Shown piece after piece: positions 37,809-47,003 of a stretch of DNA of 64,000 bases. Numbering within the stretch: position 1 is the stretch's first letter; each line of letters opens with the position of its first letter. Under the pieces are notes generated by a model that was given only the letters and a program-made list of their open reading frames with translations, searched no databases and was not told the DNA's origin. The stretch is from positions 264,793 through 328,792 of the forward strand of contig CAVXRS010000006.1 in the NCBI GenBank assembly GCA_963764215.1, read 5' to 3'. Origin of the DNA: JAFDWI01 sp963764215 (GTDB taxonomy: Bacteria > Actinomycetota > Acidimicrobiia > Acidimicrobiales > Iamiaceae). The position numbers were made by a program, and so were the translations under genes.

Positions 37809-38786
37809 ATGGGCACCGTCGCCGTCGGCGATCCTGCGCCGCAGGGCAGGCCGATCCTCACCGTCACCCCGAGCCCCACGGTCGACTTCACCGCCGAGGT
37901 CCCGGCGCTGATCCCGACGCGCAAGCTCCGCGCCCACATCTCGGCGTTCCACCCCGGTGGCGGCGGCGTCAACGTGTCCCGCGTGCTCCATGACCTGGGC
38001 GTCGCCACGATTGCCGTCGTGGCGGTCGGGGGCCTGTCCGGCGAAGTCGTCGTCGACCGGCTGGGCGCGCTCGGGATCGCCACCGTGGCCGTGCCCACGT
38101 CCGTCGACACCCGTTGGGCCGAGATGCTGCGGGACCACTCGACCCAGACCGAGTACCGCCTCATCGCCGAGGCGGCGCCCCTCACCGAGGACGAGTGGCG
38201 GGCCTGCGTGCAAGCGGTCGCCACCACCGCCGCCGACCCCCTCCGTCCGGCCCGCACGGTGGTGCTGAGCGGCAGCATCCCGCCCGGGATTCCCGACCTC
38301 TTCGTGGTGGAGCTCGCCGCCGTGGCGCGGCGCCTGGGCGTGCCCTTCGTCGTGGACACCTCGGGCCACGCGCTCGCCGCGGCGGTCGAGGCAGGCGTGG
38401 ACCTCATCAAGCCGAGTCGCGGCGAGTTGGCCGCGCTGATGGGTGTGTCGACCGACGATCTCGACCATGTCGCCGCATGCCGCGAGCTGGTCGGCAGGGG
38501 CGTGGGTACCGTGGCGGTGTCGCTCGGTCCCGACGGGGCGTTCGTGGCCACACGTGGCGCCGAGTCCCGGTTCCGCCCGCCACCGGTCGACGTCGTGAGC
38601 ACCGTGGGCGCCGGCGACGCCATGGTCGCCGGGTTGGTCGCCGGGTTGGCCGAGGGACGCGACGTCATCGACGCCACCCGTCTGGGTGTCGCCCTGGCGA
38701 CCGCGACCTGCCTCACCCCTGCCGGGGAGGCGGCCCGCACCGAGGACGTCGCGCGCCTCGACGCGGCCCTCGGCGTCGACGCCTGA
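37809..38786 (+). CDS. pfkB: PfkB-family sugar kinase (1-phosphofructokinase / 6-phosphofructokinase II type)
   Basis: 325 residues, intact, ATG 37809, nine bases after the previous stop. The N-terminus ILTVTPSPTVDFTAEV and the glycine-rich FHPGGGGVNVSRVLHDLG mark the PfkB/FruK branch. The middle has VVLSGSIPPGIPDLF and VDLIKPSRGELAALMG, and the catalytic signature STVGAGDAMVAGLVAGLAEG carries the GAGD anion hole and base. It phosphorylates fructose-6-phosphate, tagatose-6-phosphate or a related sugar phosphate. In mycobacteria a PfkB kinase sits beside the erythromycin-esterase-like gene in the DosR regulon, the same partnership seen here. The gene is convergent with the next one. Confidence 0.92.
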   Translation: MGTVAVGDPAPQGRPILTVTPSPTVDFTAEVPALIPTRKLRAHISAFHPGGGGVNVSRVLHDLGVATIAVVAVGGLSGEVVVDRLGALGIATVAVPTSVDTRWAEMLRDHSTQTEYRLIAEAAPLTEDEWRACVQAVATTAADPLRPARTVVLSGSIPPGIPDLFVVELAAVARRLGVPFVVDTSGHALAAAVEAGVDLIKPSRGELAALMGVSTDDLDHVAACRELVGRGVGTVAVSLGPDGAFVATRGAESRFRPPPVDVVSTVGAGDAMVAGLVAGLAEGRDVIDATRLGVALATATCLTPAGEAARTEDVARLDAALGVDA

Positions 38787-38791
38787 CGGGT

Positions 38792-40037
38792 TCAGGTTCC
38801 GGAGCTGGAAAGGCGCGTGAACGACGCGCTCTTCTCGGGTTCGGGATGCTGGACCCACCACGCCTCGAGGTATGCGGCGGCGGCGAGGTAGAGCGGACGG
38901 TGCGACGGGTCGGCGGCGGCGGCGTCGAAGCTCGCCAGGACGTACTTGACGCGGTGGGCGTCGTGGGCGAGCGCGGCGGATGACGCCAACGTGGTGATGG
39001 TGTCGGGGCTCGACGCGTGGTGCCACGCGGCGGAGGCGGCCACGTCGGGCCCTGTCGCCAACGCCTCGTCGAGGCGCAGACCGACGGGGTCGGGGACACG
39101 GTCGACGTCGACCGCACCGTCACCCAGCGCCGACCAGTGCGCGGCGAGGTACGTCGCGGCGACGTGGGTCGCGTGCCACGGCTGGTCACAGGCGCCGCCG
39201 ACCAGCAGCGCCGCCTGGGCCAGGGTGAGGCAGTGCGTCCAGCCGTACGGCGCGGACGCGGGCGGGCCCTGCAACATGGCCTGGGCGGCGAAGCGGAGCA
39301 GCGCGAAGGGCCGGTCGGCTGGCGCCACGAACGTGCCCGCAGCATCGAGCAGGACACCCAGCGCACCGGTGGCTTCGACGTGTTCGACCATGGCCGCGAT
39401 GCCGAAGCGATCGGCCGGGCCGGTGAGCGGCACCCGGATGAGCGCATCGAGGAGGTCGCCCACAGCGCGGGGATCGTCGTCGGTCGCGACCCGGCCGCGC
39501 CGGCCGCGCGATGCGCCGGTTCGGTTCGTCTGTCAGCTCGCGAACCAGGTGGCGGAGCATCTGGCCGGGAAGCCCACGCGGCTGATATCGGGACAGGAGC
39601 TGCAGGAAGATCGACCCGTGGCCGGCCGCGGAGAGCCGGTCGACGACGTGATCCGCGAGGAGGGCCACGACCTGGTCGGGTCGCAGGCGCGGACCGAGCC
39701 ACGTCGCGGCGGTGTCGGCACGTCCGAGGTCGGCCGCGTCGACGGACCCGACCAGCTCCGCTGCCGCCTGTGCGGCCGAGTCGAACGAGCGGATCGCCGG
39801 GTCGGGTACCGCCGGGCCGCTCGCCTCGTAATCGGCAGCGAGCGCGACGATGCGGCGTCGGGCAGAGTCCCGATCACGCGGCGCGACGAACGGCAGCAAC
39901 GCACTGCGGGCCATCAGCTCGAGCGGCGCATGGAGCGTGAACGAGCGGAGCTCGTCGGCCACGTGGGCACGGGGGACGCCGATGACCGTGGCGACGTCTT
40001 CGACGAGTCGTTGGTCGCTGCGTGAAGCGGTGAGCAT
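38792..40037 (-). CDS. Uncharacterised protein, probable SoxR target (one frameshift)
   Basis: About 415 codons from ATG 40037 (MLTASRSDQRLVEDVATVIGV), with one frame change near 39490. It is largely helical, with no signal peptide or membrane segment. Notable segments are SIFLQLLSRYQPRGLPGQMLRH, YGWTHCLTLAQAALLVGGAC, HATHVAATYLAAHWSALG and HAHRVKYVLASFD. The repeated histidines in helical context (TH-x3-LAQA, WHATH-x2-A) are reminiscent of questin-oxidase-like helical proteins, but similarity is too weak to name it. It is transcribed divergently from soxR through a promoter with the 19-bp spacer typical of MerR/SoxR activation, which makes redox-stress induction the best supported statement. 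Confidence 0.7.
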
Positions 40038-40074
40038 ACGATGAGGGTAAGACTTCAAGTAATGTTGAAGTCAA
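40035..40074 (-). promoter_or_regulatory. SoxR-type box and leaderless promoter
   Basis: The perfect inverted repeat GACTTCAA-N6-TTGAAGTC spans 40051-40072; its core matches the E. coli SoxR box in 13 of 18 positions. On the minus strand it lies in the 19-bp spacer between TTGACT (40074-40069) and TACCCT (40049-40044). Such over-long spacers are the hallmark of promoters activated by MerR-family proteins. Only six bases separate the -10 from ATG 40037, so the transcript is probably leaderless. Confidence 0.8.
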
Positions 40075-40096
40075 GAGGCTCAGGAGCGGATTTCGC

Positions 40097-40585
40097 ATGG
40101 ACCACCTGTTGACCATCGGTGACGTCGCCCAGCGGACGGGCGTGGCCTCGTCCGCGCTGCGTTTCTACGAGTCGCGCGGCCTCATCGACTCGACCCGCAG
40201 CGCGGGCGGCCAACGTCGCTACCCGCGGGAGGTGCTCCGGCGGGTGGCGTTCATCCGGGTCGCCCAGCGCGTCGGCCTGTCCCTCGACGACATCGGCCAG
40301 GCGCTGGCGCTCCTACCGGATGGGCGCACGCCCCGGGCCCGGGACTGGGAGCGCCTCTCGAGGACGTGGCGCGATGCGCTGGACGAACGCATCGCACTGC
40401 TGCAGGCGCTGCGCGGCGAGCTCTCGTCGTGCATCGGGTGCGGGTGCCTGTCGCTCAAGCGCTGCGCGCTCTACAACCCCTCCGACGGTGCTGCCCGGCT
40501 GGGCAGCGGTCCCCGCTACCTGCTGGGCGATACGTCGGCCGATGTCTTGGGGACGATCGGCACCACCGGGCGGAATGAGCGCTGA
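40097..40585 (+). CDS. soxR: Redox-sensitive transcriptional activator SoxR
   Basis: 162 residues, intact, ATG 40097 (MDHLLTIGDVAQRTGVASSA). The MerR-type winged helix (LRFYESRGLIDSTRSAGGQRRYPREVLRRVAFI) precedes a dimerisation helix and the [2Fe-2S] ligand pattern C-IG-C-G-C-LSLKR-C (C-x2-C-x-C-x5-C), which defines SoxR. Oxidation of the cluster by redox-cycling compounds or nitric oxide converts bound SoxR into an activator. In actinobacteria SoxR mostly controls genes against redox-active metabolites. The divergent gene at 38792-40037 has a fitting promoter and is the obvious target. SoxR may also regulate itself. Confidence 0.96.
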   Translation: MDHLLTIGDVAQRTGVASSALRFYESRGLIDSTRSAGGQRRYPREVLRRVAFIRVAQRVGLSLDDIGQALALLPDGRTPRARDWERLSRTWRDALDERIALLQALRGELSSCIGCGCLSLKRCALYNPSDGAARLGSGPRYLLGDTSADVLGTIGTTGRNER

Positions 40586-40639
40586 CCGCAGTTCCCGGTG
40601 AGTTCCCCTGAGCGATGCACTTCACCGCGGGCGGCCGAG

Positions 40640-40860
40640 ACGTTGCCGGGGTGGGGTACCCGTTCGAGGTCCAGCTCGCCGATGTCGCCGATTTCGTCGA
40701 CGCATTCGACCCGCAGGGCGTCACCGATCTGCCCCGGGCCGGTCGATCCAACGACCCCGAGGACACGCTCACCCCGGGAACGGGACGTGTTCGAGGGGAT
40801 GGCCGAGGGCCACACCAATCACGCGATCGCCGCTCGCTCCAGGCCTTCTCCAACTCCGGT
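40640..40860 (+). pseudogene. Remnant of a LuxR/NarL-type response regulator
   Basis: Across two frames this 220-bp stretch reads YPFEVQLADVADFVDAFDPQGV, then DPEDTLTPRERDVFEGMAEGHTNHAIAAR. Those match the linker (VADVDDFVDAL) and the first HTH helices (LTPRERDVLALMAEGRSNAAIA) of NarL/FixJ regulators. The receiver domain and the recognition helix are missing. It lies in a 390-bp gap after soxR with no other gene. Decay of a full gene is the simplest reading. Confidence 0.65.
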
Positions 40861-40976
40861 AGCTGATCGATGAGAAAGTCCGAGAACCTGGCGAGTTCCA
40901 GCAATGGCGCACGCCGCTCGACCGGCGCATCGGTGAGCCCCTCGAGGCCTGCGCGGGCCGGCAGGCTCAGATCTCC

Positions 40977-41648
40977 TCAGAGCGCGCTGGTCCACTCGCC
41001 GTGGTCGTGGGAGAACAGCACCCGCGCCGGTTCGAGCCCGCCGAGTTTGTCCACAGAGCGTGCCCCGAGTTCCTGATCCCACCCTTCGTCACCCAGAGCG
41101 CCGTTGGCGAAGCCGGCCACGTTCCACGAGGCCTGGCAGCCGATCACCGTTGTCGATCCGGTCGGCGTGTCGATGACGACGGACTGGTGCCCGGGCGTGT
41201 GCCCCGGCGTCGCGACCGCACGCACCCCGTCGGCGATTCGGCTCTCGCCGTCGATCTCCTCGAGTTCGATGCCGGGTGGAAACGCCCATTCGGGCACCGT
41301 GTAGCCGGGTTCGCGCGCGGCCTCCACTTCTCGTGCCTGAACGACGATGCGCGCGTGGCGAAACAACTTGTTCTGTCCGCAGTGATCGAAGTGCAGATGC
41401 GACACGATGACGATACCGACCTCGTCGATCTCGACGCCGTGACGCCGGAGCACCTCACCGAGGTCGTAATGGACCGGCGAGTAGAGCGCATCGATCAGGT
41501 CGTTGCCGTGACCCACACCGGTGTCGACCAGAATCGGACCTTCCGGACTGTCAATGAGGTAGGCGAACACGGGGAATGTCGGCCGGGTCCACGGCAGGTT
41601 CGGATCCGGGGTGACGTCGGTCAGGTGGAGGCGGTGAACCTCGATCAC
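40977..41648 (-). CDS. Metallo-beta-lactamase-fold hydrolase, lactonase-like
   Basis: 223 residues, intact, from GTG 41648 (VIEVHRLHLTDVTPDPNLPW). The complete metal motif is present: IVSHLHFDHCGQN (H-x-H-x-D-H), later TPGHTPGHQSVVID and a final FSHDHGEW. This resembles N-acyl-homoserine-lactonase-like and related MBL hydrolases of about 220-280 residues. The AHL lactonase assignment is only a family-level suggestion; other lactones or esters are equally possible. In contrast to the MBL protein at 23301, all metal ligands are kept. The start is 305 bp away from the DUF222-HNH gene, which is divergent. Confidence 0.85.
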   Translation of the reverse strand: MIEVHRLHLTDVTPDPNLPWTRPTFPVFAYLIDSPEGPILVDTGVGHGNDLIDALYSPVHYDLGEVLRRHGVEIDEVGIVIVSHLHFDHCGQNKLFRHARIVVQAREVEAAREPGYTVPEWAFPPGIELEEIDGESRIADGVRAVATPGHTPGHQSVVIDTPTGSTTVIGCQASWNVAGFANGALGDEGWDQELGARSVDKLGGLEPARVLFSHDHGEWTSAL

Positions 41649-41952
41649 GCGGCGAATCCTTGCACATGCTGCCCGCCATTGCGGGCAACCGGGTCGCTCG
41701 CGTCTCGGTTCGACGTACGCGCGTCGTGACGGCGATCGCGGCCGCGGTCGAGGCGGCAACAGAGGTCAGGCGCTACCGAGGATGCGCTTCACGCTGATCT
41801 CGACCGCCACACGGTCGCGTCGGACCGTCGGCTCGCGATATGGCTCACCGTTCGCGGAGCACCTGGATACTGTTGGCTTCTTCTGGAGGATCTTCGTCGA
41901 TTTCGTGGGCTTTCGGCCCGAAAGTGTCACCCCCACCTGGCAAGATGAACAT

Positions 41953-43245
41953 ATGTTCGATTCCGTTGCTCTCGGGGACACGGGCCGAAAGTTGGCCGGC
42001 GCCGATGTGCGGGTGTGCTCCGATGAGGAGCTTTTCGACGCCGCCACCGGGCTCGATGGGTTGATCAGCCACGCCCAGGTCGCTCAAGCCCACGTGCTCG
42101 CCGAATTGGAATCCCGGGGCGCGACCGAGGCCAGGTTCGGGACGCGCACCGCTTCCTGGGTCGCTTCACGATCGTCGAGTGCCCGTGGACCGATCGCGGG
42201 ACGACTCCGGGTGGGCCGGGCCCTACGTGACCATTTCGATCGCATCGATGAGGCAGTCGGTGACGGGACGCTCAGCTTCGATCACGCCAAAGCCCTTTGC
42301 GACACCTCGAACCCACGGATCACCGACACCCTGGCCGCGGCCCAGGATCAGATCGTTGCGTTGGCCGACGGCGCGACGTTCGACCAGTACAAGCGCGACG
42401 TGACCGCACTCGCGGAGGTCGCCGACACCGACGGCGCCGAACCCGACGTCGAAGAGAACAAATTGTCGATGCCGGTCACCATCGGCGGCACCGTGCGCCT
42501 GGACGGCATGCTCGACGCGGCGAACGGCCTGGCGTTGCGAACCGCGATAAACCACAGAGCCGACGAGTTGTTCCGCCGATTCACCCGTGACCACGCCGAA
42601 TGCGCCGACATCGAAGTGCCCGGTCGGTCGACTTTGCGGGCCCTCGCGCTGGTCGAATTGATCCGGGACGCCATCGGCGCCCAGCCCGGCACCGGTTCGG
42701 CGCCCCGCGCCGAGGTCACCCTCGTGCTCCATGACCACGCCGTCACTGACACCGAAGGCCAACCCGTCACCCAAGCAGCCGCGGACGTGTGGGGCTGTGA
42801 CCCCGACATCTGGGCAGTGATCGTCGATCGGATGGGCATCCCCGTCGACGTCGGCCACGCCAACCGGCTTGCCACCACCGCGCAACGCCACGCCATGGCC
42901 ATCCGAGACGGGGGCTGCACCTTCCCCGGCTGTGACGCCCCGATCGAGTGGTGCGACCACCACCACGTCGTCGACTGGCACCACGGTGGCCCCACCGACC
43001 TGGCCAATCTCGTCGCCCTGTGCCGCCACCACCATGGCATCACTCACCGCACCGGCTGGGCCATGACCCTCGATGACCACCAGATACCTCACTGGACCGC
43101 GCCCAGCGGGGAATGCTTCACCGGCCAACGACATCGAAGACGCCACCTTCGACGCCAGTGCTTCGACCCCGATGACGACCCCGATCCACCGTGTGCGACG
43201 TCGGTAGGCGACGCGTTGAATGAACCGCACGGTCCAGGTTGCTGA
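41953..43245 (+). CDS. DUF222 / HNH endonuclease protein (13E12-like)
   Basis: 430 residues from ATG 41953; the frame is open further upstream, but MFDSVALGDTGRKLAGADVR is the typical DUF222 start. The DUF222 helical domain (VAQAHVLAELESRGATEARFG ... ALCDTSNPRITDTLAAAQDQIVALA) is followed by a C-terminal HNH nuclease: CTFPGCDAPIEWCDHHHVVDWHHGGPTDLANLVALCRHHH, with zinc cysteines and catalytic histidine. The family includes the REP13E12 proteins of mycobacteria, often found as multiple mobile-looking copies in actinobacterial genomes. No inverted repeats bounding it were found here. Biochemical role is unproven. Remnant genes on both sides suggest a region of turnover. Confidence 0.9.
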   Translation: MFDSVALGDTGRKLAGADVRVCSDEELFDAATGLDGLISHAQVAQAHVLAELESRGATEARFGTRTASWVASRSSSARGPIAGRLRVGRALRDHFDRIDEAVGDGTLSFDHAKALCDTSNPRITDTLAAAQDQIVALADGATFDQYKRDVTALAEVADTDGAEPDVEENKLSMPVTIGGTVRLDGMLDAANGLALRTAINHRADELFRRFTRDHAECADIEVPGRSTLRALALVELIRDAIGAQPGTGSAPRAEVTLVLHDHAVTDTEGQPVTQAAADVWGCDPDIWAVIVDRMGIPVDVGHANRLATTAQRHAMAIRDGGCTFPGCDAPIEWCDHHHVVDWHHGGPTDLANLVALCRHHHGITHRTGWAMTLDDHQIPHWTAPSGECFTGQRHRRRHLRRQCFDPDDDPDPPCATSVGDALNEPHGPGC

Positions 43246-43376
43246 ATACCAAACTGTCCAGATGCAGGATTGGCTCGACTGGCATGAGACCTATGAAGAC
43301 CCATCGACCTCGCTCGCCCATCGCCCTTTGAATCCGCCGTGGACGCCGTCGGATGGTTCCGGCCGACCACACGAAT

Positions 43377-43640
43377 TCACTCGATGGGAACTTCGATCGC
43401 GCACCGAGGTCCGGGAGCTCGGCCGAGACGGGCATCCAGGGTCAACAAGGGCGCCTGGAGTACTTCGGCGAGGGCAACATAGAACGCATCCCAGCCGCGC
43501 ACCGTTCCGCGCAGCTCCCACGCCCGGTCCATCAACGCCCGCTGATCGAACCTATCGGCGGGCCACGACCGCAGATCTTCGACCGCGAGCGTCGCGAGGG
43601 TCGCGTCCAGGTGGTCGCGCCTGCTCACCACACCGAGCGT
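43377..43640 (-). pseudogene. VapC (PIN-domain) toxin remnant
   Basis: The reading SRRDHLDATLATLAVEDLRSW, ADRFDQRALMDRAWELRGTVRGWDAFYVALAEVLQAPLLTLDARLGRAPGPRCAIEVPIE matches the C-terminal two thirds of VapC ribonuclease toxins, including the acidic residues in W-D-A-F-Y and T-L-D-A-R-L. The first ~50 residues, with the first catalytic aspartate, are missing; the frame instead runs out of the 3' end of panB. No vapB antitoxin is visible. It is probably an inactive relic of a toxin-antitoxin pair. Confidence 0.75.
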
Positions 43641-43663
43641 TGCGGCCGGCGGGTTGGGGAGAT

Positions 43664-44543
43664 TCAGCCTGCTTCGGCGCCGTGGCCGTAGAGGCCGAGC
43701 GACTCCGCGACCCCACCGCTGAGGTGGTAGCTCTCGGATTCGTCCGGGAACCGACCGGCCCGCACGTCGTCGGCGAAGTTGCCCAGGGCCGCGGTCGCAT
43801 CGGCGGACACCGACGCGTAACGGCGCACGAACTTCGGTTTGATCCGATCCTCGATGCCCAACACGTCGTGGAACACCAGCACCTGACCGTCGCAGTGCAC
43901 GCCGGCGCCGATCCCGATGGTGGGAATGTCCAGCTCGTCGGTGATCATCGCCGCCACTTCGGTGGGCACCCCTTCCAACACCACGGCGAAACAGCCGGCG
44001 TCCTGGATGGCGTGGGCGTCTTCGAGCAATGAACGGGCCGCGTCGTCGCTCTTGCCCTGCACCCGGAATCCGCCCATCGCCTTGACCGACTGGGGGGTGA
44101 GCCCGATGTGGCCCATCACCGGCATCTCTGCGTCCACCAGCGCGGTGATCATCGGCACCCGCTTCGCCCCACCTTCGAGCTTGATGGCGTCCGCGCCGGC
44201 CCGGATGAGCTGCGCGGCATTCCGCACGGTCTCGGCCGGTGACAGGTGATAGGCGAGCCAGGGCAGATCGGCCACCACCAGACACTCGGGACCGGCCCGG
44301 TGCACTGCCGCGGTGTGATGGGCGAGATCCTCGACCGTGACCGAGAGAGTGTCGTCGTAGCCGAGCACGACCATGGCGACCGAGTCGCCGACGAGAATCA
44401 TGTCTGCGCCCGATGCGGACACCATGCGCGCCCCGGGGGCGTCGTACGCCGTGACCATCACCAACGGTTCGGCACCGGTACGTACCTTGGAAGCCGCGGA
44501 TCGCGGGGACGTTCCGCGGACGCCGCTTGGGATTGGGTGACAT
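43664..44543 (-). CDS. panB: 3-methyl-2-oxobutanoate hydroxymethyltransferase (one frameshift)
   Basis: First step of pantothenate synthesis: transfers a hydroxymethyl group from methylene-tetrahydrofolate to ketoisovalerate. ATG 44543 (MSPNPKRRPRNVPAIRG) has GAAGGAGG upstream. After a frame change near 44465 the body reads MVTAYDAPGARMVSASGADMILVGDSVAMVVLGYDDT, AGADAIKLEGGAKRVPMITALVDAEMPVMGHIGLTPQSV, and VVLEGVPTEVAAMITDELDIPTIGIGAG. Metal-binding aspartate (VGDS) and catalytic glutamate (VLEG) are present. Length about 293 codons, normal. It is not next to panC or panD here. Confidence 0.95.
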
Positions 44544-44666
44544 GAGTTGAACCTCCTTCGTCGTCCAGGGCACTGGGGGCTCCCGGCGACTGATCGTCAT
44601 GCTACCGCGCTCAGCGAGGGGCCGGGCAACACCAACGGGCACCGCGGGGCGGTGACGAGCTCGTCG

Positions 44667-47003
44667 TCATTGCGTGGTCGGCGGCCCGGACGCCGGCGGC
44701 GTCGCCGGCGGTTGCGTCTGGGGTGGGTTCGTCTGGGGCGGTGGCGTCGATGCCGGTGCCGCGGTCGAAGGGGGCGGGCCACCACCATCGCCGCCGGACC
44801 CGGTCGTCGTACTCGGCGAGCCTCCGGACTGTTGGGACCCGTTCTGGGACGGTGACCCGGAAGAACCATCGGATTGGCTCGAGGCCTGCGACGGTGAGGC
44901 CACGCCGTTGGCGAAGTCCCCCACCGACCACGCCGGATTCAGATAGCGGGTGCCACCCCAGGAGGTGAGGAACTTGCCGTCGCTCAGTCCATCGGACGCG
45001 GGAAAGTCCTTCGGCTTGGAACCCGCGAGTGCCGCGGTCATGAAGCGTTTCCAGATCTCGGCGGGATAGCTCGCGCCCTGGAAGCTCGCCGGCATCACCC
45101 GATTGCCCTGCTCGTAGCCCATCCAGACCGATGCGGTGAATCCGGGAACGAACCCCGTGAACCAGGCATCGGTGTTGGCCGTGCCCGCTTCCAGGTTGAC
45201 ACCGCTGCCACGGTCCCCTTCGGCCACCGTTCCAGTCTTGCCCGCCGCGGGGCGATCCAGTTTCGCCGAGGTGGCCGTGCCCCGCTGGATCACCTGCTGC
45301 AGGGCATAGACGACCTTCGCGTTCTGCGACGCGGTGAGGACCTGTCGTCGCGTCGGCGTGTAGGTGGCGTACACGTTGCCCGAGTGGTCCTCGACCCGGG
45401 ACACCTCCCGGGTGTTCAGTTGCACCCCGTTGCGCGCGAACGTGCTGAACGCGCCGGCGACCTGCACGACCGGGATGTCCACCGCACCCAACACGTAGGA
45501 GGGCAGATACTGGTTCTTGTCGCCCTGACGTTCGAAGTCGCGCGTCACTCCCAGCGCATGGGTGCTCGACACCACCGATTTGGGACCGAGGTCCAGCATG
45601 ATGTTGGCGTACGCCGAGTTGATCGACTGGGCCGTCGCGTCGACCACGTTCGTCACCCCGGAAGAGCAGCAATCGCTGCGCACCAGCCAGTCCTCGCTCA
45701 ACTTGCCCGGGTAGTCGGACGCTTTGAAGTGCGCCTCCAACGGCGCCGGCACCGACGAGGTGATCGCGTACCCCTGCTTCACCAGGTTCGCCAGCGCGAA
45801 GGCCTTGAAGGTCGAACCGACCTGGCGTCCCCCTCCACCTCCGGCACCGGTGGCGAGATTCACCTTGTCGGTGTTGTAGTCCGTGCCGCCCATCATCGCC
45901 ACGACCCGACCCTGGTTGTCGACGGCCACCAGGGCGCCGGAAGGATGGTCGGGAAAGTTCAGCACCGAGGTGACTGCTTCGTAGGCCTGCTTCTGCCGTT
46001 CGGGCTCCAGCGTGGTGTAGATGCGCAGACCGCCGGTGAACAACTCGCTCGTGCCCAACTTCGCGGTCAGATCCGAGATCACCGACTGCACGAAGTAGCG
46101 CGCCCCGTATGGGTCGGCACCGGTGGATCCGAGAGGTCCACCCAACCAGTTGATGCCGACGCTCGGTTGATAGTCGGTCACCCCGAGAGGGGCAGCCGCG
46201 GCAATCATCCGTTGGTGTTCGTCGATCATGTGATCGTTGGCCATGTTGCCGAGCACGAGGTTGCGCAGCGACTTGGCCTTGGCGGCGTCCTTCGCCCAAC
46301 TCGGATTCCGGATGATCCCGGCGAGAAACGCCGCCTGGTCCAGGTTCAACTGGGATGCATTGACGCCGAAGTAGCTCTGGGCCGCCGCCTGCACGCCGTA
46401 GGCACCTCGGCCGAAGTAGACGAGGTTGAGGTAGCGCTCGAAGATCTGCTTCTTGGAGAGCTGCTTTTCGAGCTTGATCGACAGCACCGCCTCCTTGATC
46501 TTGCGGGAGAACGTCCGCTGCGACGTGAGATAGGTGAGCTTGACGTACTGCTGGGTGAGAGTTGAGCCCCCGTGGGTGACATCCCCGCCGCGCAAGTCGA
46601 TCAGCGCGGCCCGGGCGATGCCCACCGGGTCGACCCCGCCGTGTTTGAAGAAGTTCTTGTCCTCCGCCGCCAGCACCGCGTTCTGCATCTCGGGCGAGAC
46701 CTCCGACAGCGACACCACGACCCGGTTCACGTCGCCGTGCAAGGAAGCCAGGGCATTGGACTCGTTGCAGTTCTTCTTCACGTTCGCCGCGCAGATGAAC
46801 GACGTCTGGTCGACGACCGGGTTGGTCGTGGGGACCTGCACCTGCGACGCGACCCACAAGACCCCGATCGCCGACGCGAGCACGATGACCCCGATGAAGA
46901 ACAGCGGCCGTCGCCAGCGCCACAACCGCGACCGCCGCGCCGCCCCCGGGGTGGACGGGTCGACCCGTTCGGCTCGACGTCTCGACGCTGATCTTCTGGC
47001 CAT
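44667..47003 (-). CDS. Class A penicillin-binding protein (glycosyltransferase/transpeptidase)
   Basis: 778 residues, intact, from ATG 47003 (MARRSASRRRAERVDPSTPG). One membrane anchor lies at about residues 30-55. The glycosyltransferase-51 domain has VLAAEDKNFFKHGGVDPVG, GGSTLTQQYVKLTYL and KIKEAVLSIKLEKQLSKKQI. The transpeptidase domain has the active-site serine in GSTFKAFAL (S-x-x-K), QSINSAYAN (S-x-N) and RPAAGKTGTV (KTG). The C-terminal ~90 residues are a long Ser/Gly/Pro/Thr-rich tail (SPSQNGSQQSGG ... TPPPQTNPPQTQPP), like the tail of mycobacterial PonA1. It polymerises and crosslinks peptidoglycan. It is divergent from the MgtE-like gene at 47158. Confidence 0.96.
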   Translation of the reverse strand: MARRSASRRRAERVDPSTPGAARRSRLWRWRRPLFFIGVIVLASAIGVLWVASQVQVPTTNPVVDQTSFICAANVKKNCNESNALASLHGDVNRVVVSLSEVSPEMQNAVLAAEDKNFFKHGGVDPVGIARAALIDLRGGDVTHGGSTLTQQYVKLTYLTSQRTFSRKIKEAVLSIKLEKQLSKKQIFERYLNLVYFGRGAYGVQAAAQSYFGVNASQLNLDQAAFLAGIIRNPSWAKDAAKAKSLRNLVLGNMANDHMIDEHQRMIAAAAPLGVTDYQPSVGINWLGGPLGSTGADPYGARYFVQSVISDLTAKLGTSELFTGGLRIYTTLEPERQKQAYEAVTSVLNFPDHPSGALVAVDNQGRVVAMMGGTDYNTDKVNLATGAGGGGGRQVGSTFKAFALANLVKQGYAITSSVPAPLEAHFKASDYPGKLSEDWLVRSDCCSSGVTNVVDATAQSINSAYANIMLDLGPKSVVSSTHALGVTRDFERQGDKNQYLPSYVLGAVDIPVVQVAGAFSTFARNGVQLNTREVSRVEDHSGNVYATYTPTRRQVLTASQNAKVVYALQQVIQRGTATSAKLDRPAAGKTGTVAEGDRGSGVNLEAGTANTDAWFTGFVPGFTASVWMGYEQGNRVMPASFQGASYPAEIWKRFMTAALAGSKPKDFPASDGLSDGKFLTSWGGTRYLNPAWSVGDFANGVASPSQASSQSDGSSGSPSQNGSQQSGGSPSTTTGSGGDGGGPPPSTAAPASTPPPQTNPPQTQPPATPPASGPPTTQ

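Noticed and set aside
41953..43245. Mobile element (13E12 repeat) with defined ends
   Set aside because: The DUF222-HNH protein is clear, but no terminal repeats or target duplications could be seen, so no element boundaries are claimed.
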